NCBI GenBank assembly: GCA_030596915.1
Contig: JAUVSX010000251.1
Location: 1-5,383 of the forward strand
Direction of reading: 5' to 3'
From: Chloroflexota bacterium
GTDB taxonomy: Bacteria; Chloroflexota; Anaerolineae; B4-G1
DNA: 5,383 bases
In this document: positions 1 to 5,383 of the stretch, in pieces
How the letters are laid out: each line of letters begins with the position of its first letter
Numbering within the stretch: position 1 is the stretch's first letter
Made by a program: the position numbers and the translations under genes
Notes under the pieces: model-generated
Told to the model about the DNA's origin: nothing
Databases searched by the model: none
Seen by the model: the letters and a program-made list of their open reading frames with translations, nothing else

Positions 1-187
1 CGACCGAACAGTGTCAGGCCGCCGTGCGGTGTCAACAGTTGGCAAACCAGAACCAACCAGCAGTGTCGCGTCCGGCGGCGAGCTGGGGGGAAGTCCTTGG
101 AGCTTAGCCCAACCCCCAAGGTCGCCCCAGACTCGGGGACTGCCCTCTCGAGACCACCTCAAACCGGCGCTCGGCTTGGAATAGCGA
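1..187 (+). other. Non-coding or gene-tail region, possible 3' part of a structured RNA
   Basis: I recognise no gene here. Frame 2 is open from the window edge to a TAG at 182-184, and frame 3 to a TAG at 105-107, but neither translation resembles a known family. The DNA is rich in inverted repeats: GCCGCCG (18-24) with CGGCGGC (73-79), GGCGA (77-81) with TCGCC (122-126), CCTTGG (95-100) with CCAAGG (116-121), and CCCC (125-128) with GGGG (135-138). Some of these pairings exclude each other. The segment runs directly into a strong rightward terminator, so it is probably the 3' end of a plus-strand transcript. I looked for the 3' signatures of tmRNA, RNase P RNA, 5S rRNA and SRP RNA and found none. 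It could equally be the disordered tail of a protein beginning outside the window. Confidence 0.3.
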
Positions 188-223
188 CACGGCGCGCCCC
201 TTCGGGCGCGCCGTGCGCTTTTT
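188..223 (+). terminator. Strong rho-independent terminator, rightward
   Basis: A perfect 12-bp GC-rich stem (188-199 paired with 204-215) closes a CTTC loop. It is followed by GCG and then five T residues (219-223). This is the classic intrinsic terminator layout for a plus-strand transcript entering from the left edge. On the minus strand the hairpin is not followed by a T run, so it should not efficiently stop the leftward gene pair. Confidence 0.88.
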
Positions 224-260
224 GGTCCGGCCTAGCTCACTAGGAGGCGATGCCGGACCA
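223..260. repeat. Nested inverted repeat next to the terminator
   Basis: A 9-bp perfect inverted repeat (TGGTCCGGC at 223-231, GCCGGACCA at 252-260) encloses a second one (CCTAG at 231-235, CTAGG at 240-244, loop CTCA). The two arms share base 231, so a folded form would give 8 + 5 bp with a one-sided bulge (245-252). No T run follows on either strand, so it is not an obvious terminator. It lies directly after the terminator's T run. Confidence 0.5.
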
Positions 261-261
261 G

Positions 262-325
262 GTGTACACAGTCACTACTCATAGGCACCACCTCCTCTTG
301 GATAAGAGTGCACTCAGTGTACACT
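262..325. promoter_or_regulatory. Cluster of three short palindromes, operator-like
   Basis: GTGTACAC occurs at 262-269 and again at 317-324, inside the perfect 10-bp palindrome AGTGTACACT (316-325). Immediately abutting is another perfect 10-bp palindrome, GAGTGCACTC (306-315). The two abutting copies share the GTG(C/T)AC core, so they look like tandem copies of one site. No promoter or gene start that they would control is clear on either strand. A regulator-binding role is inference from symmetry and repetition only. Confidence 0.35.
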
Positions 326-476
326 CAGATGGCTCCCGCGTCAAGTCAGCCACGATGGCGCGGAAGGCCCGCCCGGAGAACGGCACGCGGTGCCTGCCAC
401 TGTGGCCGTCGAGATCGCCCTCCAGCGGCGGAACACGGTCAGGCTCAGTCAGCCGGGATAGTGACGTCCTGCGCCC
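326..476. other. Intergenic stretch downstream of the leftward gene pair
   Basis: No gene is supported here. The only structure noted is a small GC-rich hairpin, GGCAC (382-386) with GTGCC (390-394), loop GCG. It lacks a T run on the minus strand, so no intrinsic terminator for the leftward gene pair is visible. The end of that transcript may depend on Rho or lie further left. Confidence 0.5.
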
Positions 477-2486
477 TCATTCGATGTTCTCTAGGGCAAA
501 CAGCCGTCCCATCGTCGCCACGAACAGGTACACATCCAGCACTGGCTGCAGCGCATCCTCGTTGCGCTGCACGTAATCGGCTACCTCTCCCCACAGGGTG
601 CTAGCCTGGTCTGCATCGCCCTTCGCTCGTGCCTCCAGGGCCAGGGCGAGCCCCTTTGCAACATCAGCATGGTGCGCCAAGTGCTCCCACGACTTCGCAC
701 GTGTGGCATCGTCCGACACCCGGTTTCTGGCGATCGTTGGCCAGAACGCGTCGACGACAGCGGGGATGCTTGCCAGGCGCTCCGCCACTTGCTGGCTAAC
801 GACGCTCTCAGCTCCGGGGCGCTGCCGCCACGTAAGGGGCTCATCACTCCTGCCGTGCTCGTGGGTCAGGACCCTGTCGCCCCGCAGATAAGGCGGATCG
901 AATAGCATCGACAGCTCAGCCATATACTCTCTGCAAGCCTCACCCTCCGCTCCGAAGGCTGCGCAGAAGTAGTCGCTCGCGAGCGACTCGAAGTCGGCGG
1001 AATCGTCCCACAAAGTCTTCGCATAAGTGTACATACCGAACCCGGTCGGGCAGTAGGCGCGCTGTGTCTGATCGCTGATCATGCCATTAAGGCCGGCTGA
1101 CCGAAGCTTCTTGACGTCGGCGCACAGGATCTTGGCCGCCTCGTAGTACGCGGGATCGAAGTAGTGGTCCCACATGAAATAGTACTCATAGGTGAAAGCG
1201 TCACCTTCGAACAGCCTTTGCCACGCGTGCAGGTAGGCGAGGTTCTCGGTGATGTCGGAGGGGAGCCGCACCCGGTTTCGAACGTACTTAGGAAGAGATA
1301 CGTCCGACGTGTCGACATCGTACGACTGGCTGTAGGAGCGGCTGATCGGAGCAAACAGCAGGCTGAATCTATCCGGGTTCTTCAAGCGTTCCTCGTCTGG
1401 AGGCCACAGGAGCTCCAGGTAGGCGATGAAGGCGATACGGGTTGAGATGCCACGCCCTGTGAATGCCTCGTCCATCTCATTCAGCAGCTTGATGTATAGA
1501 TCCGACGGCAGCGTGTCTCGGCAGTTCTCACATTCGCAGTGGTTATTGTAGTTGTCGGCCAGCCATACGTTGAGCACATCGATGAGGCTGTGCTCTTGCA
1601 CGTAGCGAACAGCGAAGTCGACCACAGCCCGCCTTGCCTCAGCGTTTGAGTAGCACAGGTTGGTGTTCAGCGGGATGCCTTCAAAGAGCCTCCGCTGGCC
1701 GTCCACCTCCGCCAGGTACTGCCGGACCTGGTCACTCACCTCGTACTCTCCGGGCACCCACTCGAGGCCAGGAATCCCCAACGGCTCACACGTCCACCCG
1801 TGCCCGATCGCGTGGTAGGTGAGACCGCGCTTCTTCATCTCACCTTCCAGGCGACGGGTGAAATCAACAACCGTCTCGACCGCCAGATGCTCAGGTTTCT
1901 TGTACGGGTTGTTCAGATGGCTGTACCAGCGGTCGAAGAACGTGTAGGGGACGAGAAACTCAAGCATATATGAGTTCAACCCCACTTTGGGCGCCCAGTC
2001 AATGCTATCGACCATGTTCTGATAGCTAACGGCTCCTTCGATGCAGAGCCCACGGTGCCGGTACGATGGCACCTCATCCAGCGCCACCGCGATGTCCCCA
2101 ACGTCCCGTCTGGGGACAAGCTCTCCGTCGGGACCGGGTCTCACCCATCTGCAGCCCGCCTCCTCGAGAAAACGGTACACGCCCAGTAGCACGCTGCGAG
2201 GATTCACGCCAGCGATCACGCCCCGGAGGCACGCCACATCCACGTGGACCGCGTCATCCAACTCCGGAGCATCGGAGGCCGGCGGCAGCATACCCACGTC
2301 CTCGTACAGGCCAAGGTGAATAGTCGCCCCTACGGCCGGAACCCCGTGCGAGACGATCCGGATCTCCGCGCGCACGTCGCCCATCATCTTCAGGTACTTG
2401 CCCAACTCCTCCGCTGCGTACCGAATCGTCGTATCATCGCGCAACATCCCTATGGTGACCTTGTCGTCACCGCATGCTGCAGTCAT
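477..2486 (-). CDS. DUF4838 domain-containing, glycoside-hydrolase-like protein
   Basis: This 669-residue protein resembles the DUF4838 family, proteins related to alpha-glucuronidase/GH20-type enzymes and presumed to act on carbohydrates; the exact reaction is unknown. Residues 23-36 (YAAEELGKYLKMMG) match the N-terminal accessory domain of those hydrolases. Residues 95-125, containing NPRSVLLGVYRFLEEAGCRW and a PG..GELVP end, match the link into the barrel. Barrel-like segments follow, with HGWTCEP (229-235) and the family hallmark WLADNYNNHCECENC (308-322) leading into a SDLYIKLLNEMDEAF helix. The Cys/His cluster at 316-322 may bind metal. The C-terminal part (about 570-669) looks helical. 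The ATG is preceded by AGGAG with 7-base spacing, and an in-frame TAG at 2502-2504 excludes a longer start. No signal peptide is visible, which is unusual for the family, so a cytoplasmic location is inferred. It is probably co-transcribed with the upstream lipid kinase. Family assignment is firm; function is not. Confidence 0.87.
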   Translation of the reverse strand: MTAACGDDKVTIGMLRDDTTIRYAAEELGKYLKMMGDVRAEIRIVSHGVPAVGATIHLGLYEDVGMLPPASDAPELDDAVHVDVACLRGVIAGVNPRSVLLGVYRFLEEAGCRWVRPGPDGELVPRRDVGDIAVALDEVPSYRHRGLCIEGAVSYQNMVDSIDWAPKVGLNSYMLEFLVPYTFFDRWYSHLNNPYKKPEHLAVETVVDFTRRLEGEMKKRGLTYHAIGHGWTCEPLGIPGLEWVPGEYEVSDQVRQYLAEVDGQRRLFEGIPLNTNLCYSNAEARRAVVDFAVRYVQEHSLIDVLNVWLADNYNNHCECENCRDTLPSDLYIKLLNEMDEAFTGRGISTRIAFIAYLELLWPPDEERLKNPDRFSLLFAPISRSYSQSYDVDTSDVSLPKYVRNRVRLPSDITENLAYLHAWQRLFEGDAFTYEYYFMWDHYFDPAYYEAAKILCADVKKLRSAGLNGMISDQTQRAYCPTGFGMYTYAKTLWDDSADFESLASDYFCAAFGAEGEACREYMAELSMLFDPPYLRGDRVLTHEHGRSDEPLTWRQRPGAESVVSQQVAERLASIPAVVDAFWPTIARNRVSDDATRAKSWEHLAHHADVAKGLALALEARAKGDADQASTLWGEVADYVQRNEDALQPVLDVYLFVATMGRLFALENIE

Positions 2487-2493
2487 CTGGGAG

Positions 2494-2503
2494 CTCCTCT
2501 CCT
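2494..2503 (-). promoter_or_regulatory. Ribosome binding site of the DUF4838 gene
   Basis: Read on the minus strand the sequence is AGGAGAGGAG, two consecutive Shine-Dalgarno cores, ending 7 bases before the ATG at 2486. Together with the in-frame TAG at 2502-2504, which overlaps it, this fixes the start. Confidence 0.75.
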
Positions 2504-2618
2504 ACTCAACCTTGCGCCACGCTGCACGCCGCCGCGCGCGATGTCCCGCAGGAGCAGGGCGCGACGAACTGTGGGATGGCGCCTCCCAAGCCCTATGCCT
2601 GGCCGCCAACGGTGCCGA

Positions 2619-3557
2619 CTATTCCGCGGCCGGCGTCGCGCTAGCGGCCCTCTCAGGCGCGGCAGGCACGATGACCCGCAGCTTCCCTGGAAGGATACGA
2701 TACTCGATGTGAGTTGCCGCCAGATCGAAGAGCTCACCATCGGCCTGGACCGGCGTTGACGGCTCGCACTCGATCGTGAGATGCGTTGTCCGCTCGTAGG
2801 CAATCTCGGGGCGCTCCAGGTGAGTGCCGTCGAACGTCATCGGCAGCAGCCGAAACAGCTTGAGACGCCCAATGTCACCACCATATACGAAGTCGAGGTA
2901 TCCGTCGTCTGGCTCCGCACGCGGCGTCATGAAGAACACGCCCCCAGTCCGCCGGGTGTTGCCGACTGACACGAGCGTGACGGGTCCCTCGTACTCCCCT
3001 GTATCCCACTCAAGCCGCATGTGCCAGGGCTTGTGCCGTACGATCGTCTTCACCGCGGCCAGGACGTAGCGGGGGATGCCCTTCACGCGCTTCATTGCTG
3101 CCTGTGCGATGCCTACCATCGGCTCAAGGCCGACCGCGGAGTTGTTGTCGAAGTAGCGCCCGTTGACGCACCCCACGTCCACAATCCTCGCGTGGCCAAG
3201 ATGGATCGTCCGGCACGCCGCCTCGACATCCTTTTCCAGGTCCATCATATCGGCGAAGTCATCCGCCGAACCTAGCGGGATGATTCCCAGCGGTCCCGCA
3301 ACCACGTCTTCGCCAGCCGCCTGTACGAGCCCGTTTACCACCTCGCTGATACTACCGTCGCCGCCAGCCGACACGACTGGCGAGAATCCAGCCAGCGCGG
3401 CCTGCCTGGCCAGCTCGATGCCGTGCTCAGGATAGTCAGTCACAACCAAGTCGTGTTCCAGCCCTAGGTGCTCGCACGCACGCTCAATAGCTGCTATTGC
3501 GGACTTGGCCTTCCAGCGGCCTGCGTACGGATTGACGATGATCTTTGCGACACTCAT
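2619..3557 (-). CDS. Diacylglycerol kinase family lipid kinase (YegS/BmrU-like)
   Basis: This 312-residue protein belongs to the diacylglycerol/sphingosine kinase-like family, which transfers phosphate from a nucleotide to a lipid hydroxyl at the cytoplasmic membrane face. The catalytic fold starts at IIVNPYAG (6-13). The nucleotide-binding GGDGS lies at 65-69, followed by SEVVNGL, and GIIPLGSADDFAD (91-103) is this protein's form of the usual P.GT.NDFA motif. The C-terminal beta domain carries NNSAVGLEP (138-146), VGNTRRTGG (198-206), PDDGYLDF (216-223) and ADGE (272-275), all as expected. The length is typical and nothing is broken. I chose the ATG at 3557 over one 13 codons upstream: it has GCGAGG 6 bases before it, homology begins at once, and the upstream ATG would precede the predicted transcription start. 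A tail rich in Ala/Pro follows PGKLRVIVP. The substrate cannot be read from the sequence; lipid membrane metabolism or phosphatidic acid formation is the family inference. It is the first gene of the leftward pair. Confidence 0.93.
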   Translation of the reverse strand: MSVAKIIVNPYAGRWKAKSAIAAIERACEHLGLEHDLVVTDYPEHGIELARQAALAGFSPVVSAGGDGSISEVVNGLVQAAGEDVVAGPLGIIPLGSADDFADMMDLEKDVEAACRTIHLGHARIVDVGCVNGRYFDNNSAVGLEPMVGIAQAAMKRVKGIPRYVLAAVKTIVRHKPWHMRLEWDTGEYEGPVTLVSVGNTRRTGGVFFMTPRAEPDDGYLDFVYGGDIGRLKLFRLLPMTFDGTHLERPEIAYERTTHLTIECEPSTPVQADGELFDLAATHIEYRILPGKLRVIVPAAPERAASATPAAE

Positions 3558-3563
3558 TGATGG

Positions 3564-3569
3564 CCTCGC
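3564..3569 (-). promoter_or_regulatory. Ribosome binding site deciding the lipid kinase start
   Basis: GCGAGG on the minus strand lies 6 bases before the ATG at 3557. The alternative upstream ATG (3596) would fall at or before the transcription start expected from the promoter candidate at 3600-3628. Confidence 0.6.
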
Positions 3570-3599
3570 AGGGTAGACTCGTCCAGGGGAGTGCACGCG

Positions 3600-3628
3600 A
3601 TAATACCACGCCGGTGCGCCAAGAGCAA
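3600..3628 (-). promoter_or_regulatory. Sigma-70-like promoter candidate for the leftward gene pair
   Basis: On the minus strand, TTGCTC (3628-3623) and TATTAT (3605-3600) are separated by 17 bases. The -10 matches the consensus at 5 of 6 positions and the -35 at its TTG. Transcription would start near 3593, giving a leader of roughly 36 bases before the kinase ATG. It was found by eye; no experimental support is implied. Confidence 0.45.
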
Positions 3629-3707
3629 CCTCACCTGTCGCTTTCAGCGCCGTGCCGGACGGTCCGACCGCGATCTCCCAACCGCCCGGGGGCGGGGCCT
3701 ACAGCGC

Positions 3708-3735
3708 TTGCCCGGCGCCCTAGCGAGAGTACAAT
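3708..3735 (+). promoter_or_regulatory. Sigma-70-like promoter candidate, rightward
   Basis: TTGCCC (3708-3713) and TACAAT (3730-3735) are separated by 16 bases. The -10 matches the consensus at 5 of 6 positions and the -35 at 3 of 6 (TTG). It would start transcription near 3742, reading into the decayed regulator gene and on into the GH3-family gene. With the leftward candidate about 80 bases away it forms a divergent promoter pair in a GC-rich stretch. The ATG overlapping the -10 (3734) would not be transcribed from it. Confidence 0.42.
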
Positions 3736-3818
3736 GGTACCGGGCCCAGACCCTTGCGCCGCCGCCGACGTGCGGTTCCTCAACCACAGTCGTCGATTCA
3801 AAGGGTTTGCGCATAGCC

Positions 3819-4215
3819 GAGCATTCCTTCGTCGGGCGGGAGCGTGAACTTACCCGACTCTGGGAGTTCCTCGGGAACGCTCTGGGTGGAGAGTGCCACG
3901 TTGCCTTCGCCGTCGGTGATGCCGTGCCCCGCCTGTCTCAGATGCGCGGTGGCGCGCTGGCACTGCTGGGGCGATTGGATGAGGCGGAGACCAAGCTCAA
4001 GGGGAGGCGTGGACGCTTCCGCCGAGCCCGGGACCGGAGCCACGCAATCGCAGCTCCGAGCAGCGCCTGGCCGGCTCTACCCCACGCGCGGAGACGTCAT
4101 GGCAGCGACCGGGAAGCTTGTGGCTGCGCAGGGCATCGCCGATCAATTCGCCTCCAACGCCCGGCACGAGCGTTTGCGGCGCAGCCTTGTGCGCCAGACA
4201 AGAGCCAGGATGTGA
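3819..4215 (+). pseudogene. Decayed remnant of an AAA/STAND-type ATPase regulator with TPRs
   Basis: Three pieces line up in order with the large AAA-plus-TPR regulators (AfsR-, LuxR- or adenylate-cyclase-associated) common in Chloroflexota and Actinomycetota. First, about 3828-3919 reads FVGREREL.RLWEFL..AL and AFAVGDA, the family's N-terminal entry into the Walker A loop, but the expected GSGKT is missing. Second, in the same frame, 3950-4000 reads GGALALLGRLDEAETKL, which matches a late TPR. Third, after a frame change between about 3998 and 4055, 4053-4215 reads GRLYPTRGDVMAATGKL, AAQGIADQFAS and LRRSLVRQTRAR and then stops, matching the usual C-terminus. The join at about 3919-3930 implies loss of most of a protein that is normally around 1,000 residues, plus at least one frameshift. 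The original start is unclear; TTG at 3807 is possible. A 6-bp hairpin (4178-4195) lies near the end. Homology is judged from memory of the family pattern; a fully intact small protein is unlikely. Confidence 0.6.
4207..4210 (+). promoter_or_regulatory. Ribosome binding site supporting the GTG start of the GH3-family gene
   Basis: AGGA lies 8 bases before GTG 4219, inside the last codons of the upstream remnant. A TGA at 4213-4215, in the same frame as the GH3 gene, rules out any longer start. The next in-frame candidate is ATG 4246, which would remove 9 residues and has GGGAG upstream. Confidence 0.5.
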
Positions 4216-4218
4216 CCT

Positions 4219-5376
4219 GTGGAGGAGTTCCGGGAGTTCATCGAGATGTTCGTGGATCTGTGGCACAGGGGACTTCAAGACCCCCCCCAGACACAGGCCC
4301 AGACTCTTGCGTGGCTCCTGCGGGGGTACGCCAAGACGCGGTACGGTCGCGAGCGCGGCGCGGGCGACCTACTCTCGCTGGCCGAGGATCCTCCCTGCTT
4401 CTTTTCCGGGTACCGCGGCGCTTTTCCTGTCGTCACCTATCGGGAGATAGCGCCGTGGATCGATCAGATCATCGAAGGCGACAGCGGCGCACTGCTCCCC
4501 GAAGCGCCCGTCGCCTGGGCCATGACCCGGGGCACGAGCATGGGCGTTCCCAAGCGCATCCCCATCACCGATGCTGACCTGAGCATTCGCGTGGCGGCTG
4601 CCCGGGGTCTGCTCAATCACCTCCTGCGCACCGGCCAGCTCGACGCGATTAATGGCTATAGCCTCAACCTCAACTACCCATCCGAGGTGGGCACAATGGT
4701 CGTCGGGGGACAGGAGACACCCTATGGTTTCAGCTCCGGAATCTATGTGAAGCACGCTGCGGCAGCCACGCCCGTCAAGATTCTGCCCCCGCAGGAGGAG
4801 ATCGATGCACTTGGTGCCGGGACCGACGCCACCGCTTGGGACCAGCGGTTCGAGATGATCTACCAACGCACGAAGGAGGCCAGCATTACGATGTGTGCGG
4901 GCGTCTGCCCTTCGATCATCCAGTTCGGGCATTTCCTACAGCGTCGCCACGGCGTTCTTCCTAAGAAGCTTTGGGACGTACGCGTGATTGCTGCAGCCAG
5001 TGTCCCGGGCATCCACACCAAGTACGGGCCTGCTCTGCGCGCTCTCTACGGGCCGGTCGACATCGTGGAGATGTATATCGCGACGGAAGGCGCGTTTGCC
5101 CAGCAGCGAGATGATCGGCAGCTCGTTGTCCCCAATCTGGACCTGTACGTCTACGAGGTTGACGTTGGCGGCCGAGTGAAGATGCTGCACGAGATGCGGG
5201 CTGGTGAGTACGGGAGCCTGATTGTCTCGACGCCGGTGCTGCCGCGCTATCGCATCGGGGATATCGTGCGCGCCTTCGACCCGCCCTACTTCCGCTGCAT
5301 CGGCCGCGAGCGCCCCTGGGCCAGACTGCGCTACTGGATCGAGGGCGCCATCAACCTCGACTTCGGCCGCGCCTAG
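4219..5376 (+). CDS. GH3-family (auxin-responsive GH3-like) adenylate-forming enzyme, short form
   Basis: The 385-residue product resembles bacterial proteins of the GH3 family. Plant members adenylate acyl acids and conjugate them to amino acids; bacterial substrates are largely unknown. Residues 22-44 (DPP.TQAQTLAWLLRGYAKT.YGR) match the family N-terminus, and TYREIAPWIDQIIEGD (73-88) follows. The P-loop-like ATP motif is TRGTSMGVPK (103-112). YIATEGAFAQQ (286-296) is the second nucleotide motif, and PRYRIGDIVRAF (342-353) matches the YR.GD motif of adenylating enzymes. IGRER (361-365) leads into a short tail ending LDFGRA. Typical family members are about 500-600 residues and carry a C-terminal domain after this point, which is absent here. 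The neat ending suggests a short subfamily rather than fresh truncation, but I cannot prove this. The GTG start lies 3 bases after the stop of the upstream remnant. Codons 21-24 contain a run of eight C residues (4281-4288), with the frame intact across it. No signal peptide is seen, so the protein is probably cytoplasmic. Confidence 0.82.
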   Translation: MEEFREFIEMFVDLWHRGLQDPPQTQAQTLAWLLRGYAKTRYGRERGAGDLLSLAEDPPCFFSGYRGAFPVVTYREIAPWIDQIIEGDSGALLPEAPVAWAMTRGTSMGVPKRIPITDADLSIRVAAARGLLNHLLRTGQLDAINGYSLNLNYPSEVGTMVVGGQETPYGFSSGIYVKHAAAATPVKILPPQEEIDALGAGTDATAWDQRFEMIYQRTKEASITMCAGVCPSIIQFGHFLQRRHGVLPKKLWDVRVIAAASVPGIHTKYGPALRALYGPVDIVEMYIATEGAFAQQRDDRQLVVPNLDLYVYEVDVGGRVKMLHEMRAGEYGSLIVSTPVLPRYRIGDIVRAFDPPYFRCIGRERPWARLRYWIEGAINLDFGRA

Positions 5377-5383
5377 ACCTGCC

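Noticed and set aside
86..100. GGGGGAAGTCC-like stretch, considered as the conserved GAGGAAAGTCC of RNase P RNA
   Set aside because: That element belongs near the 5' end of RNase P RNA, and the terminator follows within about 130 bases. The other conserved RNase P blocks are absent.
250..576. Plus-strand reading frame of 108 codons starting after AGGAGG at 242-247
   Set aside because: The Shine-Dalgarno-like motif is only 2 bases from the ATG, the frame overlaps the end of the well-supported DUF4838 gene in antisense, and the translation is Ser/Arg/Thr-rich with no family resemblance.
2572..2588. Inverted repeat TGGGA/TCCCA in the gap between the kinase and the DUF4838 gene, considered as a terminator
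   Set aside because: It is only 5 bp with a 7-base loop and no T run on the minus strand, so it is too weak to separate the two genes.
2483..2803. Minus-strand frame of 106 codons spanning the kinase end and the gap before the DUF4838 gene
   Set aside because: It is Arg/Ser-rich, overlaps the kinase C-terminus in another frame and has no plausible start signal.
3591..4577. Long plus-strand frame of 328 codons taken as a single intact gene
   Set aside because: Only its middle resembles a protein family. Its first 75 residues and its last ~190, which run into the GH3 gene in the wrong frame, are Arg/Pro-rich out-of-frame translation. It is better explained by the decayed regulator remnant plus chance openness in GC-rich DNA.
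4369..4932. Minus-strand frame of 187 codons opposite the GH3-family gene
   Set aside because: It lies entirely antisense to a gene with clear motifs, and its translation shows no recognisable domain.

Overview
The window is about 60% GC bacterial DNA with three convincing protein genes, one decayed gene and little else. The best clue to the host is the lipid kinase, whose NGRYFDNNSAVGLEPMV block and C-terminal ADGE-to-PGKL stretch resemble, from memory, kinases of Chloroflexota (Anaerolineae-like). The remnant of an AAA/TPR regulator with an FVGREREL start fits the same phylum, where such regulators are abundant. This assignment is inference, because no rRNA or marker gene is present.

Layout, left to right. 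Positions 1-187 hold no convincing gene but are rich in inverted repeats. They run into a textbook rightward intrinsic terminator (188-223), so a plus-strand transcript (an RNA or the tail of a gene outside the window) ends here. Positions 224-476 are a convergent intergenic space with a nested hairpin and three short palindromes. A leftward gene pair follows: a diacylglycerol-kinase-family (YegS-like) lipid kinase (3557 to 2619), then a DUF4838 glycosidase-like protein without a signal peptide (2486 to 477). Each has a good ribosome binding site, and the 132-base gap has no visible terminator or promoter, so they are probably co-transcribed.

Positions 3558-3818 are a divergent promoter region, with a leftward promoter candidate for the kinase pair (3600-3628) and a rightward one (3708-3735). 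The rightward promoter reads into 3819-4215. That stretch looks like the two ends of a large AAA/STAND-type regulator with TPRs, joined after loss of nearly the whole middle and further frameshifted. Three bases after its stop, a GTG opens a 385-residue GH3-family (plant 'auxin-responsive GH3'-like) adenylate-forming enzyme, complete in its N-terminal large domain but without the usual C-terminal domain. It ends 7 bases before the window edge.

No phage genes, transposase, CRISPR array, tRNA or rRNA was recognised. The points most worth following up are the gene remnant joined to the GH3 start, the short GH3 architecture, the possible structured RNA at the left edge, and the palindrome cluster.
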